A DNA stretch of 27,372 nt from JBLNBU01 sp050260215 (GTDB taxonomy: Bacteria > Pseudomonadota > Alphaproteobacteria > Rhodospirillales > Magnetospirillaceae), in the NCBI GenBank assembly GCA_050260215.1, contig JBLNBU010000252.1:1-27372 (forward strand), read 5' to 3'. The translations under genes were made by a program, and so were the position numbers. Every line of letters begins with the position of its first letter. Within the stretch, counting starts at the first letter, position 1. The notes under the pieces were generated by a model that saw nothing but the letters and a program-made list of their open reading frames with translations, ran no database searches and was not told the DNA's origin. Shown here one piece after another: positions 22,715 through 27,372 of this stretch.

Positions 22715-23545
22715 CTAGTTCATGCGGGCCTTGATTTCGGCCAGCAGGGCCAGGGTGCGGGTCCTGGCCTGGCGGTTGGCGGTGCGTGCGGCGAACTGCT
22801 CCAGCGCGGCGATGGCCGCGCGCAGGTTGTCGAGCCGCAGATGCATCATCCCGGCCTCGCGCCACAGCATGTCGCGGTCGGGGGCGAACAGCAACATGGC
22901 CTCGACCGTGGCCAGGGCGCGGTCGACCCGGCCGGCGCGCAGCAGCCGCAGCTTGGCGGCGTTGTGCAGCCGCAGCAACATGTCGCGGTTGCTCAGGGGC
23001 GCGTAGTGGCAGGGTTCCAGCTCGGCGTCGATGCCGGCGGCGGCTTTCAGCAGCGCCCGCAGGGCCGGGGCGTCGAGCACCGCTCCGGCGGCGGCCGGGT
23101 CCAGGATCACCCGGCGGCCGTCCTCGTCCTCGAGGCGGACCAGGACGTGCAGGGGAAAGGCCAGCGGCTCGGCCCGCCAGCCGGCGCGGCGCGCCGCCTC
23201 GATCGCCAGCACCGCCAAGGCTTCGGGGATGCCGCGGCGCTGGTCGATGACGTCGATCAGGTTGGCGTTGCCCAGGTCGTCGTCATCGCGGTCGTCGCAG
23301 CGATAGCCGTGGTGCCGGCCCATGGCCTCGCCCAGGGCGGCGGCATGGGCGGCAGCATCCAGGCCACCCAGCCCCAGCGCCGTCTCGGCCAGGGTGTCGA
23401 AATGGCCGCGGTAGGAATCGAGCCGCGCCGCCGGATGCTGAAGGGCCGCCAGCAACAGCGCCGTGTCGCCCAGCGCCACGTCGTCGTCGCCGACGCCCGC
23501 CAGCCCGGCCAGGGAGATGCGCGGCGAAACCTCGCCAGCCAGCAT
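22715..23545 (-). CDS. SirB1-family protein (transglutaminase-like fold with TPR-like tail)
   Basis: The protein has 276 residues. The core NLIDVIDQRRGIPEALAVLAIEAARRAGW followed by PLAFPLHVLVRL is the SirB1/transglutaminase-like signature. The C-terminal half (about 190-276) is helical, with NRDMLLRLHNAAKLRLLRAG and repeated AL pairs like TPRs. The catalytic Cys typical of active transglutaminases is not evident in the core, which has GIPEAL; a non-enzymatic role is likely. ATG 23545 follows the BON gene stop by 5 bases, so translation is probably coupled. The gap to gshB is 20 bases. No specific function is known. Confidence 0.8.
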   Translation of the reverse strand: MLAGEVSPRISLAGLAGVGDDDVALGDTALLLAALQHPAARLDSYRGHFDTLAETALGLGGLDAAAHAAALGEAMGRHHGYRCDDRDDDDLGNANLIDVIDQRRGIPEALAVLAIEAARRAGWRAEPLAFPLHVLVRLEDEDGRRVILDPAAAGAVLDAPALRALLKAAAGIDAELEPCHYAPLSNRDMLLRLHNAAKLRLLRAGRVDRALATVEAMLLFAPDRDMLWREAGMMHLRLDNLRAAIAALEQFAARTANRQARTRTLALLAEIKARMN

Positions 23546-23550
23546 CGCGG

Positions 23551-24156
23551 TCAGCCCGAAATCCGCCGCGGATCGGTCTTCAGCCGCACGTGGTTGACCA
23601 CCTTCTTGACGTTGGAGATATCGCGGGCATGGGCGATCACCCTCTGCAGCTCGTTCTCGTTCTGGGCGATCCCCATCAGGTAGACCACCCCGTCCACGAC
23701 GTCGATGGTGTAGTTGATGTTGCGGATCTCCTTGTCGAACATCAGCCGGGCCTTCAGCTTCTGCGATATGACGATGTCGGTGCCCTGGTCGATGGCGGCC
23801 TCGCCCTCGGGGCGGACCATGATCTCGTTGAGCACCTCCTTGACGCCCGAGGCCTGCCAGGCCAGGCGCACCGCATCGGCGCGGGCCTTGTCGGTGGGCA
23901 CGATGCCGGTCAGCAGCACCCGGCCCTCGCTGATGGTCAGGCCGACCTGCCGGTACATTTCCAGGTCGTGCTGGAACCACAGGTGATTGATCTCGGCACG
24001 GATCTTGGCGTCGTCGACGGCGCCTTCAAGGCCCCGTTCCTCGGCGGCGGCAACGCCGGCAGAGGCGCCGGCGCCGACCACGGTGGCGGCGCAGCCCGAC
24101 AGCAGGCCGGCGGCGGAAAGCATCAGCAAGGCGGACAGCGGGCGAAGAATGGTCAC
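23551..24156 (-). CDS. Lipoprotein with two BON domains
   Basis: The protein has 201 residues starting at GTG 24156, with GAGGA 9 bases upstream. The signal peptide ends in LLSGC (lipidated Cys22). Two BON domains follow, about residues 48-118 (EINHLWFQHD ... GVKEVLNEIMV) and 125-193 (ISQKLKARLMFDKEIRNINYTIDVVDGVVYLMG ... NVKKVVNHV, abbreviated here). Each contains the G-x-V-x-L-x-G strand. BON-domain lipoproteins such as DolP/OsmY relatives bind phospholipid and protect envelope integrity. In enterobacteria dolP lies close to yraN and rsmI, which matches the order here and supports a DolP-like role. Confidence 0.88.
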   Translation of the reverse strand: MTILRPLSALLMLSAAGLLSGCAATVVGAGASAGVAAAEERGLEGAVDDAKIRAEINHLWFQHDLEMYRQVGLTISEGRVLLTGIVPTDKARADAVRLAWQASGVKEVLNEIMVRPEGEAAIDQGTDIVISQKLKARLMFDKEIRNINYTIDVVDGVVYLMGIAQNENELQRVIAHARDISNVKKVVNHVRLKTDPRRISG

Positions 24157-24217
24157 GGCGAAGGGTCCTCGGGAAATGATGGAACCCGTCCAGTCTAAGG
24201 CCCGCGGGCAGCCGGCC

Positions 24218-24598
24218 TCAAGCATCCATCCGCCAGGCATCGGCGATGTGGACGGGCAGGCGCCACGGCGCCACCAGCACCGCGTCGAAGCGGACGTCGC
24301 ACTCCGAAAGGGCCGGATGGCGGGCCAGCCAGGCCTGGGCGGCCCGGGCGATGCGACCCTGCTGGCGGGGCCCCACCGCCTGGGCGGCGGCGACCAGGTC
24401 GGCCCGCTGCTTGACCTCGACGAACACCAGCAGCCGGCCGCGCCGGGCCACGATGTCGACCTCGCCCGCGCCTGAGCCGCGCCCGGTGACATAGCCGCGG
24501 GCAAGGATGCGAAAGCCGGCCAGGCGCAGCCGCCAGGCTGCCGCCGTCTCGGCCCAGCGGCCGCGACGCCGCGCCGCCTGGCGATCCAAGGACGCCAT
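24218..24598 (-). CDS. YraN/UPF0102 family protein
   Basis: The protein has 126 residues, normal for the family. The restriction-endonuclease-like core is visible: AAAWRLRLAGFRILARGY, then GEVDIVARRGRLLVFVEVKQR with the Asp and the ExK pair of the PD-(D/E)XK fold, then an Arg/Ala-rich helix. No activity has been firmly established for this family; a role in DNA handling is inferred from the fold. The gene begins 2 bases after the rsmI stop and precedes the BON lipoprotein by 61 bases, keeping the widespread rsmI-yraN neighbourhood. Confidence 0.92.
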   Translation of the reverse strand: MASLDRQAARRRGRWAETAAAWRLRLAGFRILARGYVTGRGSGAGEVDIVARRGRLLVFVEVKQRADLVAAAQAVGPRQQGRIARAAQAWLARHPALSECDVRFDAVLVAPWRLPVHIADAWRMDA

Positions 24599-24600
24599 TC

Positions 24601-25572
24601 CTAGTTGCCGCTGCGGAACAGTCTCAGCGCCCGGGCATAGACCTCGCGGCGGGGATGGCCGGTCTCGGCCGCCACCAGCGCCGCGGCGTCCTTGACCGAG
24701 GAGCCGCCGGCCACCGCAGTCTCGAGGCGCATGTCCAGGTCCTCGGGCCCGACGCCGGTGCCCTTGCCGGGCGGGCCAACCACCACCACCACCTCGCCCT
24801 TGGGCGGGCCCTGATCGGCGAAGCGGTTGGACAGCTCGAACAGCCGGCCGCGAGCTACCTCCTCGTGCAGCTTGGTCAGTTCGCGGGCCACCGCGCAGTC
24901 GCGGTCGCCCAGCACGGCGGCCATGTCGGCCAGGCTGTCGGGCAGGCGATTGGGCGATTCGTAGAACACCAGGGTGGCAGGCGTGGGCTCCAGCTCCTTG
25001 AGCACGGTGCGCCGCGCCGCCCCCTTGGTGGGCAGGAAGCCGGCGAACAGGAAGCGGTCGGCCGGCAGGCCTGAGAGCTGCAGCGCCGCCAGGGTCGCCG
25101 AGGGGCCGGGCACCGCGGTGACGCTCACCCCGGCCTCGATGCAGTCGTGGACCAGCGGCCAGCCGGGATCCGAGACCAGCGGCGTGCCGGCGTCGGACAC
25201 CAGCGCCACCACCGCGCCGGCCTTCAGGCGGGCCATCAGTTCGGCGCCGGCACGCTCGGCGTTGTGTTCGTGGTACGAGAACAGCGGCCGCGACAGCCCC
25301 AGCAGGGTCATCAGCTTGCCCGTCACCCGGCTGTCCTCGCAGGCGACCACGTCGGCGGTCTGCAGCACCTGCAGCGCGCGCAGCGTGATATCGCCCAGAT
25401 TGCCGATGGGGGTAGCCACCAGATACAGCCCCGGGGCCGGTTTACTTCCGCCCGGCCGAGGTCTAACCTCGGGCCCGCCGTCGACCGCCGGCGCCGTTGC
25501 CGGGGTCGCCTCGTCCAGGGAGGATTCCGTTGCGCCTCGTTTCCCGGTGGCGCCGTGCCGCTGCCTTGCCAT
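24601..25572 (-). CDS. rsmI: 16S rRNA (cytidine-1402-2'-O)-methyltransferase
   Basis: RsmI 2'-O-methylates C1402 in the ribosomal decoding centre using SAM. The family core GLYLVATPIGNLGD begins at residue 48. Then follow ACEDSRVTGKL, LVSDAGTPLVSDPG, VTAVPGPSA and FAGFLPTKG, the tetrapyrrole-methylase-fold signatures. The only ATG, GTG or TTG in frame upstream of that core is ATG 25572, giving 323 residues with a 47-residue Ala/Pro/Arg-rich extension and an overlap of 43 bases with the divergent lppC start. A non-standard start nearer the core is the alternative. GAGGA directly precedes ATG, with AGAAGGA further up. Confidence 0.93.
   Translation of the reverse strand: MARQRHGATGKRGATESSLDEATPATAPAVDGGPEVRPRPGGSKPAPGLYLVATPIGNLGDITLRALQVLQTADVVACEDSRVTGKLMTLLGLSRPLFSYHEHNAERAGAELMARLKAGAVVALVSDAGTPLVSDPGWPLVHDCIEAGVSVTAVPGPSATLAALQLSGLPADRFLFAGFLPTKGAARRTVLKELEPTPATLVFYESPNRLPDSLADMAAVLGDRDCAVARELTKLHEEVARGRLFELSNRFADQGPPKGEVVVVVGPPGKGTGVGPEDLDMRLETAVAGGSSVKDAAALVAAETGHPRREVYARALRLFRSGN
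25441..25472 (+). promoter_or_regulatory. Candidate lppC promoter with overlapping palindrome
   Basis: TTTACT (25441-25446) and TAACCT (25464-25469) have a 17-base spacer. The perfect inverted repeat CCGAGGT-cta-ACCTCGG (25456-25472) covers the -10, as an operator might. It lies inside the rsmI N-terminal extension, 58 bases before the lppC start. The -10 match is weak. Confidence 0.35.
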
Positions 25573-27041
25573 TCCTCGCCGCCGTCCTTCTGGTTGCGGG
25601 CTGTCAAAAAGCAGACTTACCACCCTGGATGGCCGGAACCAAGTCCGCACCGCAGGCAACCGGGCCGCGCATGCCCGAACCGCCCGCACGCCCGCAGGCG
25701 TCGCTGCCTTCGCCCCCGGCGCTGCCGTCGCCGCCGCCGGCAGGACCGGTGCAGGCGCCACCGCGGGTCGAGGCCTCGCCCTTGCCCGACGTGCCCGCCC
25801 CCGGCGCACCCGTGCCCGAAACGGGCCAGGCGGCGCCCGCGATCCAGGCTCCGGCCGGCGCGGCCAAGGCCCCCGATGCCGAGGTGCGCGCCGCGCTGTT
25901 GCTGCCGCTCACGGGCCCCTACGCCATGTTCGGCCAGACCCTGTCCAACGCCGCCCAGCTGGCCATGTTCGAGGTCGCCGACCAGCGCTTCAACCTGATC
26001 CCGCTCGATACCAAGGGCACCGCCGACGGGGCCGCCGCCGCCGCCCGCCAGGCGCTGGCCCAGGGCGCCGACATCATCCTGGGGCCCGTGTTCAGCCCCG
26101 AGGTCAAGGCCGCCGCCCCGCTGGCGCGCGAGCACGGCGTGCCGATGCTGGCCTTCACCACCGACCGCACCGTCGCCGGCAATGGCGTCTATGCCCTGGG
26201 CTTCCTGCCCGGCAGCCAGGTCGACCGCGTGATTGCCCACGCCCGCACGCAAGGCCGCAGCCGGTTCGCCGTGCTGGCGCCCAACACCGACTATGGCCGG
26301 GCGGTAGCCGACGCCGCCCGCACCGCCGCCGGCCCCGACCTGGTGAAGGTCGAGTTCTACGACCCGACGGCCAATGAATTCACCGGACCGGTCAAGCGCT
26401 TCGCCAGCGTCGACGGCCGCGCCCGGGCGCTGCAGCGCGAGAAGGACGCGCTGAAGGCCCGCGGGGACGACGCCTCCAAGGCGGCGTTGAAGGCCATGGG
26501 CAATGCGCAGACCAGGGGCGACGCCCCGTTCGACGCGGTGCTGCTTCCCGACGAGGGCGTGCGGCCGAAGACCATCGCCTCGCTGCTGGCCTATTACGAT
26601 GCCGAAGGCATCAAGATGCTGGGCACCATGCTGTGGGACGGCCCGGCGACCATCGGCGAGCCGGCCCTGGTGGGCGGCTGGTTCCCCGCACCGCCCAAGG
26701 CCGCCCATGCCGAGCTGGAAACCCGCTATGAAAAGGCGTTCGGCCCGGTGCCGCCGCGGGCCACCGGCCTGGTGGGCATCGGCTATGATGCCACCGCCCT
26801 GGCCGCGGCGCTGGCCCGCCAGGGTCTGGGCAACTATCCGCCGACGGCGTTGCAGAACCCCAACGGGTTCGCCGGCGTCGACGGCATCTTCCGCCTGAAC
26901 CCCGACGGCACCTCGGAACGCGGGCTGGCGGTGCGCGAAGTCGGCCCCGACGGCAGCCGCGAGGTCAGCCCGGCGCCGACCAGCTTCGCCCCGGCAACCT
27001 CTGCTCAGGTCACCCCAGCAGCTCAGCCGTCACCGCGCTGA
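25530..27041 (+). CDS. LppC/LpoA-like penicillin-binding-protein activator lipoprotein
   Basis: The protein has 503 residues. Start TTG 25530 was chosen because AGGGAGG (25517-25523) lies 6 bases upstream and gives a compact lipoprotein signal peptide ending LLVAGC (Cys25). Residues about 45-120 form a Pro/Ala-rich flexible linker. From about 120 there is a periplasmic-binding type I fold: ALLLPLTGPYAMFGQTL, DTKGTADGAAAAARQAL, GADIILGPVFSPEVKAAAPLA, FAVLAPNTDYGRAVADAA and AVLLPDEG. Such proteins activate class A penicillin-binding proteins from the outer membrane in gammaproteobacteria; that role here is inferred. It overlaps rsmI at the 5' end and hemW by 32 bases at the 3' end. Confidence 0.87.
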   Translation: MRLVSRWRRAAALPFLAAVLLVAGCQKADLPPWMAGTKSAPQATGPRMPEPPARPQASLPSPPALPSPPPAGPVQAPPRVEASPLPDVPAPGAPVPETGQAAPAIQAPAGAAKAPDAEVRAALLLPLTGPYAMFGQTLSNAAQLAMFEVADQRFNLIPLDTKGTADGAAAAARQALAQGADIILGPVFSPEVKAAAPLAREHGVPMLAFTTDRTVAGNGVYALGFLPGSQVDRVIAHARTQGRSRFAVLAPNTDYGRAVADAARTAAGPDLVKVEFYDPTANEFTGPVKRFASVDGRARALQREKDALKARGDDASKAALKAMGNAQTRGDAPFDAVLLPDEGVRPKTIASLLAYYDAEGIKMLGTMLWDGPATIGEPALVGGWFPAPPKAAHAELETRYEKAFGPVPPRATGLVGIGYDATALAAALARQGLGNYPPTALQNPNGFAGVDGIFRLNPDGTSERGLAVREVGPDGSREVSPAPTSFAPATSAQVTPAAQPSPR

Positions 27042-27372
27042 GCAGCAGCCGGCCGGCCGGGGTGGCGCGCAGGCCGTCCCGGTCGTGCTCGACGAAGCCG
27101 CCCTCGACCATGCGGGCCAGCCCGGCGGGGTCGATGACCTCGGCCACCATTGCCAGGCGCTCGGCATCCAGGCCGCGGATCCGGCGCAGGCCCATCATCA
27201 CCAGTTCCTCGGCGCGGGTGCGGGGATCCAGGCGCTGGCGCTCGCGGGTGGCGTGGCCGGCCGCCTCGACGCCCTTCAGCCACGCCTCGGGGGCGCGGTG
27301 CTGGCGAAAGGCCTCGCCGCCCAGCCGGCCGTGGGCGCCGGGACCGACGCCCGCATAGTCGCCGCCCAGCCA
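27010..27372 (-). CDS. hemW: HemW radical-SAM heme chaperone, C-terminal part (partial)
   Basis: The minus-strand frame is open from the window edge to TGA at 27012-27010 and gives 120 residues. GGDYAGVGPGAHGR and RTRAEELVMMGLRR are signatures of the region after the radical-SAM core in HemW/HemN-like proteins. The end has the winged-helix-like HemW C-terminal domain (FVEHDRDGLRATPAGRLLL). HemW is a heme-binding chaperone related to oxygen-independent coproporphyrinogen oxidase. The Fe-S cluster Cys motif lies outside the window, so HemN versus HemW rests on the C-terminus. It converges on lppC with overlapping ends. Confidence 0.87.
   Translation of the reverse strand, partial: WLGGDYAGVGPGAHGRLGGEAFRQHRAPEAWLKGVEAAGHATRERQRLDPRTRAEELVMMGLRRIRGLDAERLAMVAEVIDPAGLARMVEGGFVEHDRDGLRATPAGRLLLSAVTAELLG

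Noticed and set aside
1..27372. CRISPR array, tRNA, rRNA, insertion sequence or prophage genes
   Set aside because: No regularly spaced direct repeats, cloverleaf-like sequences, rRNA-like stretches, transposase or phage motifs were recognised in reading both strands.

Overview
This is a GC-rich chromosomal window from an alphaproteobacterium, most likely a Rhodospirillales member such as Magnetospirillum or a close relative. That placement is an inference from gene content and order: cobN-type aerobic cobalt chelation, hrcA/rph head to head, hemC-hemD-Mic60-HemY-like, rsmI-yraN-gshB, and an lppC-type lipoprotein. Coding density is very high. I saw no rRNA, tRNA, insertion sequence, phage gene or CRISPR array. 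The window starts inside cobJ and ends inside hemW.

Layout. (1) 1-6404: a cobalamin block with the cobJ 3' end, then cobP/cobU, cobW and cobN on the plus strand. It is interrupted between cobJ and cobP by an opposite-strand gene for a secreted RTX-repeat protein. (2) 6442-10814, minus strand: a stress operon hrcA - grpE - Bcr/CflA-type MFS exporter - M48/LysM lipoprotein protease. (3) 10946-12258, plus strand: rph - rdgB, divergent from hrcA. (4) 12255-12637, minus strand: a ParD/ParE-like toxin-antitoxin pair in which the toxin has lost its middle in frame. (5) tsaD on the minus strand, divergent from a plus-strand operon hemC - hemD - Mic60-like - HemY-like (13800-17796). A secreted nuclease gene follows. 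(6) yifB/comM (minus), divergent from an orphan membrane histidine kinase whose sensor domain carries a c-type heme motif. (7) 21476-21728: a structured non-coding interval. (8) 21729-25572, minus strand: rsmI - yraN - BON lipoprotein - SirB1-like - gshB. (9) lppC (plus), whose start overlaps that of rsmI, and the C-terminal part of hemW (minus).

How the genes work together. Two tetrapyrrole blocks dominate. The cob genes perform late corrin ring modification, cobalt insertion and nucleotide-loop assembly. hemC and hemD make uroporphyrinogen III, the common precursor of heme and B12. The hemC operon also encodes inner-membrane organisers (Mic60-like, HemY-like). The rest is housekeeping: tRNA t6A, 16S rRNA methylation, nucleotide-pool sanitation, glutathione and envelope lipoproteins.

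I did not find a clearly new multi-gene defence or metabolic system. The observations I rate highest are the heme-c orphan kinase, a pair of interlocked and mutually exclusive hairpins after it (21499-21538), the internally deleted toxin, the ribosome-site hairpin before the nuclease, and a family of REP-like palindromes confined to convergent gene junctions.
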